Source: Longimicrobiaceae bacterium (GTDB taxonomy: Bacteria > Gemmatimonadota > Gemmatimonadetes > Longimicrobiales > Longimicrobiaceae). From it: a stretch of 64,000 nucleotides of DNA. The notes under the pieces are model-generated. The model was not told the DNA's origin. It made no database searches and worked only from the letters and a program-made list of their open reading frames with translations. Numbering within the stretch: position 1 is the stretch's first letter; each line of letters opens with the position of its first letter. The DNA lies in assembly GCA_036375715.1 (NCBI GenBank), contig DASVBS010000065.1, positions 186,001 through 250,000 on the forward strand, in the 5' to 3' direction. The position numbers were made by a program, and so were the translations under genes. Shown here piece after piece: positions 55,080-62,198 of the stretch.

Positions 55080-56162
55080 CTAGGCGGACCCGCGCTTCTC
55101 CGACTCCGCCCTCAGCAGGCGCTCTTTGCGACTGCGGCCCCAGCGATAATCACCGGGAGAACCGTCCGCCCGCACGACCCGGTGACAGGGGACGAGCAGC
55201 GCCACCGGGTTCAGCGCGCAGGCGCTGCCCACCGCGCGCGCAGCCCCCGGGCTCCCCACGGCTTCGGCAACCTCGGCATAGGTCCGGGTTTCTCCCGCGG
55301 GAATCCTGCGCAACGCATCCCAGACGCGGAGCTGGAAGACCGTTCCGCGCAGGTCTACGGGGACGGCCAACCCGGGGTCCTCGCCGACGACGCGCCGTGC
55401 GACGGCTTCCGCCCACGCGCGCAACGATTCCTCGTCCCGTAGCAATCGGGCGCCGGGGAACTCATCGCGCAGCGCTCGCTCGAGCGCGTCATCCTCCTCG
55501 CCGAGCGACACCGCGCACACCCCTCGATCGGTCGCGCCGACGAGCAGCCGCCCGAGCGGCGAGTCGATCACGGTGAACCGGATCTCCAGCCCCACGCCGC
55601 CGCGGCGATAGCGGCCCGGCGTCATCCCCATACCCGCGATGGCGCTCTCGTAGAGGCAGCGGCTCGAGTTGAACCCGGCTTCGTAGGTGGCGCGTCCGAC
55701 CCCGTATCCGCTGCGAGCCACCTCCTTGAAGCGCTCCAGCCGACGGGCCTTCTGGTAGGCGTGCGGCGTCAGACCCAGGCGGTTCTTGAAAATCCGCTGC
55801 AGGTGATAGGGGCTGATGCCTACCTCCCGGGCCAGGCGCTCCAGCGTGACATGCTCGTCGAGGTGCGACTCGATGAACTCGATCGCCCGGCGCACTGCCT
55901 CGTCGGTGGGCGCTCCCTCGGGACGAAGCGGGCGACAGCGGCGGCAGGGCCGGAAACCGGCACGAATCGCGTCTGCGGGCGTGAAGAAGCGCACGCTGCC
56001 GCGCTTCGGACGCCGCGCCGGGCACGAGGGACGGCAGAAGATCCCCGTCGTCCGCACCGCGTAGACAAACTTCCCGTCGTAGGCCCGATCCCGCTCCAGC
56101 ACCGCCTGCCAGCAGACGGCCTCGTCGGGAAGGCTCGGTGATTGTGCAATAGCTTGCTGCAT
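55080..56162 (-). CDS. ada: Ada: methylphosphotriester/O6-methylguanine-DNA methyltransferase and AraC-type regulator
   Basis: 360 residues; ATG at 56162 with AGGAGA 6 nt upstream. The N-terminal Ada zinc domain has Cys43, Cys47, Cys73 and Cys76 (FCRPSCPAR; PCRRC), Cys43 being the phosphotriester acceptor. The AraC helix-turn-helix follows (about 90-185; LAREVGISPYHLQRIFK). The C-terminal methyltransferase has the PCHRV active site with Cys at about 326. It repairs alkylated DNA and activates its own regulon when methylated. Confidence 0.95.
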   Translation of the reverse strand: MQQAIAQSPSLPDEAVCWQAVLERDRAYDGKFVYAVRTTGIFCRPSCPARRPKRGSVRFFTPADAIRAGFRPCRRCRPLRPEGAPTDEAVRRAIEFIESHLDEHVTLERLAREVGISPYHLQRIFKNRLGLTPHAYQKARRLERFKEVARSGYGVGRATYEAGFNSSRCLYESAIAGMGMTPGRYRRGGVGLEIRFTVIDSPLGRLLVGATDRGVCAVSLGEEDDALERALRDEFPGARLLRDEESLRAWAEAVARRVVGEDPGLAVPVDLRGTVFQLRVWDALRRIPAGETRTYAEVAEAVGSPGAARAVGSACALNPVALLVPCHRVVRADGSPGDYRWGRSRKERLLRAESEKRGSA

Positions 56163-56317
56163 TCTCGGTCTCCTATGCGCGTCGGCTCGCTGACCACTTC
56201 GGGCCCGAAGATACCGGCCGCGCAATGGGCACGGCCATCCGAAGCTTGCGGTCAAAGTGCGATTGTCGGCCACCGGCGTATGCGGCGGCTCGCAGGAGGC
56301 GGCCCTCGGCCGATGCT

Positions 56318-56758
56318 TCAGTTGGACGCGCGCTGCGGTGGGCGCGTCCAGACGGAGACCACCTCCAGCACGTGGCGACGCTCGATGGGCCGCGAGATGT
56401 AGTCGACGAACCCGGCGCTCCGCGCCCGCCGATAGGTCCCGGCGGGCTGCGGTGCCAGCGACACGGCCAGCAGCGGAATCAAGTAGGTGTCGGCATTCGA
56501 TTTGAAGTTCCGCACAGCGTCCCACCCGCAAGCTCCCGCCATGCCGATGTCCACCATCACGAGATCGGGATCGAGCTGGCGGGCTAGCGGCAGGGCCTCG
56601 CGGGGGCCTGACGCGTCGAAGATCTCATACCCACGCCCGCTCAGGATCGATCGGAAGATGGCCCGGCAGTGTGCCTCCCCGACCAGCAGAACCGTGGGAG
56701 AGTCGTCTCCCCGACGGGACGGACGGTTGGCGTGATCCCAGGCGGACGCGAAGAGCAT
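56318..56758 (-). CDS. stand-alone receiver-domain protein with altered acidic pocket
   Basis: 146 residues; ATG at 56758 with GGAGGTG 3 nt upstream. It is a CheY-like receiver with Asp70 in LVMVDIGMAG at the phosphoacceptor position and the switch Ser in AVSLAP. The usual DD pair after strand 1 reads G-E (VLLVGEAH), and the conserved Lys before Pro reads Arg (ISRPIE). It may be weakly phosphorylated or phosphorylation-independent. No output domain and no adjacent kinase. Confidence 0.85.
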   Translation of the reverse strand: MLFASAWDHANRPSRRGDDSPTVLLVGEAHCRAIFRSILSGRGYEIFDASGPREALPLARQLDPDLVMVDIGMAGACGWDAVRNFKSNADTYLIPLLAVSLAPQPAGTYRRARSAGFVDYISRPIERRHVLEVVSVWTRPPQRASN

Positions 56759-57044
56759 CAACACCTCCGAAGCGGCAACACTGAACGAGGATACAAACCG
56801 GGAACGAAGACGGGAGCACTCTGATCCTGCTCGTCGGCCGTCGCGGGCGCGGCTGAGCACCGCCGAGCGAGTGCATCTCATCTTGGTCCCCAGGGTCGTT
56901 GCGGAACCCGTGCCGCACGGCGCCCGTAGTCACGGCAGACCCGGACGCAATTCAAGCATGCCCGCTCTTTGCTCGCCCAGGCCTGCCCGGTCGGCGCAGA
57001 CGTCCGATCGAATCCACTTCTTCCGCCTTCAGCCCGGAGCCCCG

Positions 57045-58988
57045 ATGCGCGTCGCGACCCTGCTTCTCCTGTGGCTCACCCTCAGCGTTCCGGCGTCCGC
57101 CCAGCAGGAGGAGGCGAACCTGCACTGGAACGAGCTGTCGGTGCAGGCGCACCTGGACGCTGAAGGCCGGCTCCACCTGCGCGAAGTCCAGGCAATCGAA
57201 TTCGACGGCGCGTGGAACGGGGGGCAGCGTCGCTTCGACATCCGCCGTGGGCAGAAGCTCGTTCTCGACGGCATCACCCGTGTGGACCGGGCGAGCGGAG
57301 AGCGGTTCGAGCTGGTGGAAGTGGATGATGAGCCGGCGGAGATCGACCAGTTCGAATGGAGCGACAAAGAAATCGTGCGGTGGCGGAGTCGGCTGGAGAC
57401 CGATCCGCCTTTCGACAACCAGGAACTCGTCTACGAGCTCCGCTACGTCCTCTGGCCGGTGTTGATGCGGGCCGAGGACGGTGGCTACCGCCTGGCCCAC
57501 GACTTCGCGTTTCCTGACCGCAATGGCGTGATCGAGCGATTCCAGGTCGACCTCACCCTGGATCCGGCGTGGGAGAGTCCGTTCGGATCGCACATCCGGG
57601 AGACCGCGTCGGACCTTCCTCCGGACCGCGGCTACAGCCTGGTGGTGCCGCTCCGGAACACGGCAGCGGACGCACCGCTGGCGGCGCCACCACCGGCGCC
57701 GGCATGGACGCGAACCGCGGTCATCGCCGGCGCCTTGCTCATACCCCTTCTGGTGCTGTTGGCGCTGCTTCGCCGAGGCCGCGATCTCGCGCGAGCCGCA
57801 CCGCTGACCCCTCCCGAGGAGATCGACGCGGAGTGGCTGGAGCGGCACATCTTCGTCCATCCCCCTGAGATCGTGGGCACCGCCTGGGACCGGGCGGTGA
57901 GCGAAGCGGAGGTGGCCGCCCTGCTCGCCCGGCTGGTGGAAGAGGGGAAGCTTTCGAGCCGGGTGGAGCCGGACGAGAAGGGAGAACCGGTGCTGCACCT
58001 CCGCCGAATTGCACCCCTCGACGCCTTCGCGCCGCACGAACGTGACCTGCTGGAGGCTCTGTTCGTCGATGATAGCGAGGAGACGAGCACCACCGCCGTC
58101 CGCGAGCATTACCAGGACAAGGGGTTCGACCCGGCGGCAAAGATCAGGAAAGCGCTGGAAGAGCGCCTGGAGGGGCTCCCGGGACCCGGCAGAGTTCCCA
58201 GACGGGTGCTAGGCGGTGCTGGTTTGTTCCTGGCGGGGATTGCCCTGACCCTGGTGGTGCCCGATCGGCCCGGTCGTTGGCCAGTGGTGGTTGTGTGCCT
58301 CGCCGCGGCGGTGCTCTCCGCCGCATTGGCCACTCTGCTGGCCGGCCAGCTCGCCCGCCGGGTCACACACCGGGGAGGGGTAATGGTGGGGACGGTTCTG
58401 GCGCTCGGGGCGCCGGCCGCCCTGCTGGTCCTGCTCGCGAACGGACCGCTGGCGCGGGAGGAGGTAGCCGCGTTCTACCGTCCGGGGGCCGGACTCCTGC
58501 TTGCTCTCCTCGTCGTACTTGCGGGGGTGGGAATGCTCGCGAGTGCCTTCGCGCAGCCGACCGAAACGGTCGAGCGGCTCGGATTTCGCCGGCGGCTCGT
58601 CTCGGCCCGCAGGTTCTTTCTGGCGGAGCTCGAGCGACCGGAGCCGCGTCTGCGCGACGCGTGGTTCCCGTACCTGCTGGCCTTCGGGTTGGGTGAGCAG
58701 GTGGACCGGTGGGTCCGCGCCTTCGGGAAAGAGGGTGGAAAGGGGACGACGGCTGCCCTCGCAGGGGCGGCGGGCGCGGCTTCCGGGGGTCGCCCGGCTA
58801 GCTCGAGCTCCGGATGGACCGGCGGAGGGCCACAGTTCGGGGGCGGTAGCTTTGCCGGGGGTGGGGCCGGCGGTGGGTGGGGTGTGGCGGCCGCCGGAAT
58901 GGCGGCGGGCGTCTCGGCGCCCGGGTCGACGGGCGGAGGGGGGACGGGGGTCTCCGTCTCCGGCGGAGGTGGGGGTGGAGGTTGGTGA
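57045..58988 (+). CDS. DUF2207 membrane protein with glycine-rich tail
   Basis: 647 residues from the ATG at 57045 (GGAG 5 nt upstream). Signal peptide ending ASAQ, then the extracytoplasmic DUF2207 domain (about 25-215; LHLREVQAIEFDGAWNGGQRRF, WPVLMRAEDGGYRLAHDFAF), one helix (about 224-245), a cytoplasmic helical part, more hydrophobic segments (about 385-515) and a Gly/Ser-rich tail ending GGGGGGGW. This layout is common for DUF2207 proteins, whose role is unknown. Its last codons lie in a 25-bp perfect inverted repeat. Confidence 0.88.
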   Translation: MRVATLLLLWLTLSVPASAQQEEANLHWNELSVQAHLDAEGRLHLREVQAIEFDGAWNGGQRRFDIRRGQKLVLDGITRVDRASGERFELVEVDDEPAEIDQFEWSDKEIVRWRSRLETDPPFDNQELVYELRYVLWPVLMRAEDGGYRLAHDFAFPDRNGVIERFQVDLTLDPAWESPFGSHIRETASDLPPDRGYSLVVPLRNTAADAPLAAPPPAPAWTRTAVIAGALLIPLLVLLALLRRGRDLARAAPLTPPEEIDAEWLERHIFVHPPEIVGTAWDRAVSEAEVAALLARLVEEGKLSSRVEPDEKGEPVLHLRRIAPLDAFAPHERDLLEALFVDDSEETSTTAVREHYQDKGFDPAAKIRKALEERLEGLPGPGRVPRRVLGGAGLFLAGIALTLVVPDRPGRWPVVVVCLAAAVLSAALATLLAGQLARRVTHRGGVMVGTVLALGAPAALLVLLANGPLAREEVAAFYRPGAGLLLALLVVLAGVGMLASAFAQPTETVERLGFRRRLVSARRFFLAELERPEPRLRDAWFPYLLAFGLGEQVDRWVRAFGKEGGKGTTAALAGAAGAASGGRPASSSSGWTGGGPQFGGGSFAGGGAGGGWGVAAAGMAAGVSAPGSTGGGGTGVSVSGGGGGGGW

Positions 58989-59023
58989 GGATGGGCATCT
59001 CCGCCGGAGACGGAGACCCCCGT
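58944..59023. repeat. 25-bp perfect inverted repeat over the DUF2207 stop codon
   Basis: 58944-58968 and 58999-59023 are exact reverse complements separated by 30 nt, and the stop codon (58986-58988) is in the loop. A very stable hairpin at the mRNA 3' end; there is no T-run, so it may act as an RNase barrier or factor-dependent terminator. It also separates this gene from the riboswitch downstream. Confidence 0.85.
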
Positions 59024-59107
59024 GGGCATCGACAGACTTGCGAGATGGTCGATTGCCCTTGATCTTTCGGCGTACATAGCCGCCGCAATCGCGGAGGCGC
59101 GGAATCA

Positions 59108-59194
59108 ATGCTGCTCAGAGCAAACCCGTCGAAAGGCGGGGACGCAGAGCTACGGGGCTACCGCGGCATCAGCCGTCACGCTCGCCGGGCCGCC
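59108..59194 (+). promoter_or_regulatory. cyclic di-GMP-I (GEMM-I) riboswitch aptamer
   Basis: The conserved GEMM-I strings occur in order and spacing: GCAAACC, then CGAAAG in a short hairpin loop, GGGACGCAGAGC, ACGGGGCTACCG and a closing GCCGGGCCGCC. These form the P2 and P3 helices with the GAAA tetraloop and the c-di-GMP pocket. The 3' strand of the closing helix (from 59188) is also the first strand of the terminator at 59188-59230, the usual expression platform. No coding frame competes for the region. Confidence 0.88.
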
Positions 59195-59230
59195 AGCAAC
59201 GGATGCCATCCGTGCTGGCGGCCTTTTTTT
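59188..59230 (+). terminator. riboswitch-controlled intrinsic terminator
   Basis: GGCCGCCAGC pairs with GCTGGCGGCC and ACGGAT with ATCCGT around a GCC loop, followed by seven T residues (59224-59230). It ends 24 nt before the lipoprotein start and shares its first strand with the aptamer, so ligand binding should change termination. Confidence 0.92.
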
Positions 59231-59254
59231 CCACCAGTACGAGGAGTGTGGAAG

Positions 59255-59914
59255 ATGCAACGTCTCGTCTCGGTCGGAGCTGCCATACTGCTGACCGCTG
59301 GGCTCACCAGCGCGTGCGCTACCAAGGGGCAGCTACGCCGCCTCCAGGCGGAGCAGCAGGCGGCGCTTCAGCAGGAGCGGGAAGAGCGGCTCGCCGCTGA
59401 AGAGGAGTTGCGGGCGACGCTCAATGCCCTCGACAGCGATGTCGAGGCGCTACGAGCAGACATCGAGCAGCTTCGCACTGAGTTCGGTGCCCAGATCACC
59501 GCGCTCGAGGGGAAGCTCCGGTTCGCAATGCCGATCCACTTCGGCTTCGATGAGGCGGAGGTCGCGGCGGAAGACCAGGAGATGCTCAACCGCTTCGCGA
59601 GCGTCGTGCGCGAGCACTACGGGGCCTCGTACCTCACCATCGAAGGCTTCGCCGACCCCGCCGGCCCGGAGGAGTACAACAAGCGGCTCTCCGAGCGCCG
59701 CGCCGAGGCGGTCCAGGAGTATCTCGTACAGCAGGGGCTGCCGGAGGATCGTCTGCGCACCGTGGGCTACGGTGAGTCGCGGCCGGTGGTGCCGGGCGCT
59801 GCCGCCTCGACCCCGGGCGCCGAACTCAACCGCCGCGTGGTCTTCGTGATCGAAGGTCCGGTGAACGACGTGCTGCCGGAGGCTGGGCAGCCCGTCGGCG
59901 CCGAATCGACCTGA
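59255..59914 (+). CDS. OmpA/Pal-family peptidoglycan-binding lipoprotein
   Basis: 219 residues; ATG at 59255 with GAGGAG upstream, after the riboswitch terminator. Lipobox LTSACAT with Cys at about 21. A Gln/Glu/Leu-rich coiled coil (about 25-92; heptad-like EERLAAEEELRATLNALDSDVEAL) leads to the OmpA domain (about 95-200): IHFGFDEAEVA, TIEGFADPAGPEEYNKRLSERRAEAV and VGYGESRP. The NKRLSERRA region binds peptidoglycan. Expression should respond to c-di-GMP, suggesting an envelope or surface-attachment role. A strong terminator follows. Confidence 0.93.
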   Translation: MQRLVSVGAAILLTAGLTSACATKGQLRRLQAEQQAALQQEREERLAAEEELRATLNALDSDVEALRADIEQLRTEFGAQITALEGKLRFAMPIHFGFDEAEVAAEDQEMLNRFASVVREHYGASYLTIEGFADPAGPEEYNKRLSERRAEAVQEYLVQQGLPEDRLRTVGYGESRPVVPGAAASTPGAELNRRVVFVIEGPVNDVLPEAGQPVGAEST

Positions 59915-59945
59915 TCTGCCAGACCGCTCTGGCGCGCGAAGTCGA

Positions 59946-59982
59946 ATCCCCGGGGCGCAATCCGGCGCCCCGGGGATCTTTT
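59946..59982 (+). terminator. intrinsic terminator after the OmpA-family gene
   Basis: A 13-bp perfect stem (59946-59958 with 59965-59977), 6-nt loop, then CTTTT. It lies 32 nt past the stop codon. Confidence 0.92.
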
Positions 59983-60112
59983 GATGCGGGCGCTTCCCCT
60001 GCCTCGCTTCTCACGCGTCCCACGGCACGCTTGGTGCACGCTCCACCCCCCTCGAAGTCGCGCCGGGCCAGGAGCTTATGGCGCGATTCGCCCCTCCGGA
60101 AAGGAGACCGCC

Positions 60113-60505
60113 ATGTGCACCGCAACTCGCTCCTGGGGCCGCGGACTTCGTGTCGCGGCTATCGTAGTCGTCGTCGTGCTCACCGCGGCGTGCGCCTCGG
60201 CGCGGCGCGGCGAGGGCGGAGAGCCCTCCGTCGAAGTCCGGGTCAGTAACAACATGGTGCCAGCGCTGACCGTCTCCATCCTGGCCGCGACCGAGGGAAC
60301 CACGCCGGTGCGGCTCGGCACCCTGGTATCCGGAGCCGAACAGACCTTCACCTATAGACCCACAGTGACCACCGGTACCTTCCGCCTCGTCGCTGACCGG
60401 CCCGGCCCGGGAGGCGCCCTCGTCTCCGAGCCGATCCCGCTACCGCAATCGGGGACGATGACGGTGGAGTGGGAGTTACAGAACAACAATGTCGTGGTGC
60501 GGTGA
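60113..60505 (+). CDS. small lipoprotein of unknown function
   Basis: 130 residues; ATG at 60113 with AAGGAG 6 nt upstream. Signal with lipobox LTAACAS (Cys near 27). The mature part is a small beta-rich domain (VEVRVSNNMVPALTVSILA, VEWELQNNNVVVR) that looks like an immunoglobulin-like or transthyretin-like sandwich. No family recognised. It has its own transcription unit after the OmpA-gene terminator, and the TTATCCG repeat begins 11 nt after its stop. Confidence 0.8.
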   Translation: MCTATRSWGRGLRVAAIVVVVVLTAACASARRGEGGEPSVEVRVSNNMVPALTVSILAATEGTTPVRLGTLVSGAEQTFTYRPTVTTGTFRLVADRPGPGGALVSEPIPLPQSGTMTVEWELQNNNVVVR

Positions 60506-60515
60506 GGGAGGGAGG

Positions 60516-60746
60516 TTATCCGTTATCCGTTATCCGTTATCCGTTGTCCGTTGTCCGTTGTCCGTTGTCCGTTGTCCGTTGTCCGTTGTCCGTTGCGAGC
60601 GGATAAAACGATAGGGCTTGAATGCCAGGACATCTTGACCGTAGTGCTTCCCGCGCTTGTTGTGCTCTCGGAACGAAAACAGACGGACGGAGTGTCGACG
60701 AAGTCCTGGCACTCAACGGATAACGGATAACGTACAACGGATAACC
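60516..60746. repeat. 7-nt tandem repeat (TTATCCG/TTGTCCG) with inverted distal arm
   Basis: Four TTATCCG units then seven TTGTCCG units run head to tail at 60516-60592. At 60714-60746 the same words return inverted (CAACGGATAACGGATAACG...). Between them a further inverted repeat pairs 60620-60634 with 60700-60714 at 13 of 15 positions. The element fills the gap between two convergent genes, ending 2 nt from the kinase stop. Confidence 0.9.
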
Positions 60747-60748
60747 AC

Positions 60749-61885
60749 TCAGCTTGCACCTGGCTTCGGAATCCGCACATAGAACGTCGTCCCCTTTCCG
60801 GGGGCGCTGTCCACGTCGATCCTCCCACCCAGTTGCTGCACGACCTCCCGGGCGTGTGCCAGGCCGAGCCCCGTGCCGCCCCGCTTTCCGGCGGTGAATC
60901 CGCGCTCGAAGAGCTTCCCCAGGTGCTCCGGCGGAATTCCGCTGCCCGTGTCGCTGACACTGAACACCACCTGTGCGCTGTCCTCCGCGGCCGCCACAGC
61001 GACTTCCCCTCCCTGTTCCGGCAGCGCCTCGACGGCGTTCTTCACCAGATTGGACAGCACGGAGAGGAACTCGCGGCGGTCGACGTGCACCATCCCCTGG
61101 TATCCCCCACGGTGGTCCCGGTAGCGCACCGACTCCTCGCGAAAGTGGCCTGCGGTCAGCTCGCGCAGCTCATCCAGCAGCCGATCGACCCCGACCAGTT
61201 CCCTTGCCTCGAGCGCCTCACCGCGCAGCCTCGCCATCAGCTGCTCGATTTGCGCGAGGCCGTTCTCCGCGGTGTCGTGGATGATGTCGATGAAGCGCAG
61301 GGTGCGCTGTGGATCCCTGCCTTCGGTGGTCATCCAGGTGCGCAGGAGCTGGGCGGCGTTGCGGATGGTCGCCAGCGGGCTGCGCAGGTTGTGCGAGAGT
61401 GTCCCCAGCTCGTGCCCCATCTGGCTCAGTCGGCCGGCCAGCCCCACCTCCGATACCAGCAACACGTTCGTCTGCCGCATTCGCTCGATCCCCGCTTCCG
61501 CAATGGTCGAAGCCATCTCCAGCGGGGCGATGCGACGCAGATAGTCGAACGAATCCTGGTCCAGGAGCCCGAGCCGGGTGGGTTCGGAGGCCGTTGCCCG
61601 CGCCGAGCGCCGATTGGCGTCGTAGAGCGCCAGCTCTCCGAAGAAGTCCCCCGGCTGGATGACCGCCAGCAGCTCCTCGTGTCCGTCGGGGAGCGCCTTG
61701 GTGATCCGGACCGAGCCGCTGGCGACGAGATAGCAATAGTCCGGATCGTCGCCCTCGTCGAAGATGATGTCGCCGGTCTGATAGGAGCGGCGCTTCCGCA
61801 CCAGGCGCTCGATGTCTAGCAGATCGCGTGGAATTCCTCGGAAGAGCCGGTTGCGAACGTACGGGACCTGGCGTGGTCGACTCAT
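60749..61885 (-). CDS. sensor histidine kinase with N-terminal cyclic-nucleotide-binding domain
   Basis: 378 residues from the ATG at 61885; a TTG at 61942 would add 19 residues. No membrane helix, so cytosolic. The Crp-like cNMP domain (about 15-130) has the phosphate cassette GDFFGELALYDANRRSARATA. The kinase core has the H-box LSHNLRSPLATI (His165), N-box SNLVKNAVEAL, G1 DTGSGIPPEHLGKLFERGF and G2 GGTGLGLAHA. It could link cyclic nucleotides to a two-component output. No response regulator is adjacent. Confidence 0.92.
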   Translation of the reverse strand: MSRPRQVPYVRNRLFRGIPRDLLDIERLVRKRRSYQTGDIIFDEGDDPDYCYLVASGSVRITKALPDGHEELLAVIQPGDFFGELALYDANRRSARATASEPTRLGLLDQDSFDYLRRIAPLEMASTIAEAGIERMRQTNVLLVSEVGLAGRLSQMGHELGTLSHNLRSPLATIRNAAQLLRTWMTTEGRDPQRTLRFIDIIHDTAENGLAQIEQLMARLRGEALEARELVGVDRLLDELRELTAGHFREESVRYRDHRGGYQGMVHVDRREFLSVLSNLVKNAVEALPEQGGEVAVAAAEDSAQVVFSVSDTGSGIPPEHLGKLFERGFTAGKRGGTGLGLAHAREVVQQLGGRIDVDSAPGKGTTFYVRIPKPGAS

Positions 61886-62198
61886 TTCGGCTGCGGTGGG
61901 AGGTGTGTGCTCAGGGTGAGGTGCGGGTGCGTTTCGTGTCAATGGCGGAGGATAGCGTACGCTCGCGCATGCGCTGTCAGCCGGCGATCAGGTAGAACCC
62001 GCCGCGCCCCTTCGCGGCCTGCACTCGCGGTACCGCCGCTCTCGTGCACACGAATCCGTAGCGGCGGTGCGGCGCCGGTCCGAGAAACGTTTGCGCGGCT
62101 TCGGGGACACGAGGTACGATGGAGCTGTCCGCGCCCGACGGTGCGGCGATCTTCCGCCTCCCGCCGGTTGGCGCGCACCACCCTCAGCCAGGACGATC
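61886..62198. other. divergent intergenic region, 313 nt
   Basis: Between the histidine kinase gene (minus) and the hydrolase-like gene (plus). No coding frame or clear regulatory element recognised. Confidence 0.5.

Noticed and set aside
59108-59254. N-terminal extension of the OmpA-family protein through the upstream region
   Set aside because: This stretch is the riboswitch and terminator; the ATG at 59255 with GAGGAG and a proper lipoprotein signal is the start.
60516-60592. Tandem TTATCCG/TTGTCCG units as a CRISPR array
   Set aside because: Units are 7 nt with no spacers, and there are no cas genes in the window.
61886-61942. TTG at 61942 as the histidine kinase start
   Set aside because: It adds 19 residues of Pro-rich sequence without a ribosome binding site; the ATG at 61885 precedes the cNMP domain closely, although it also lacks a good site.
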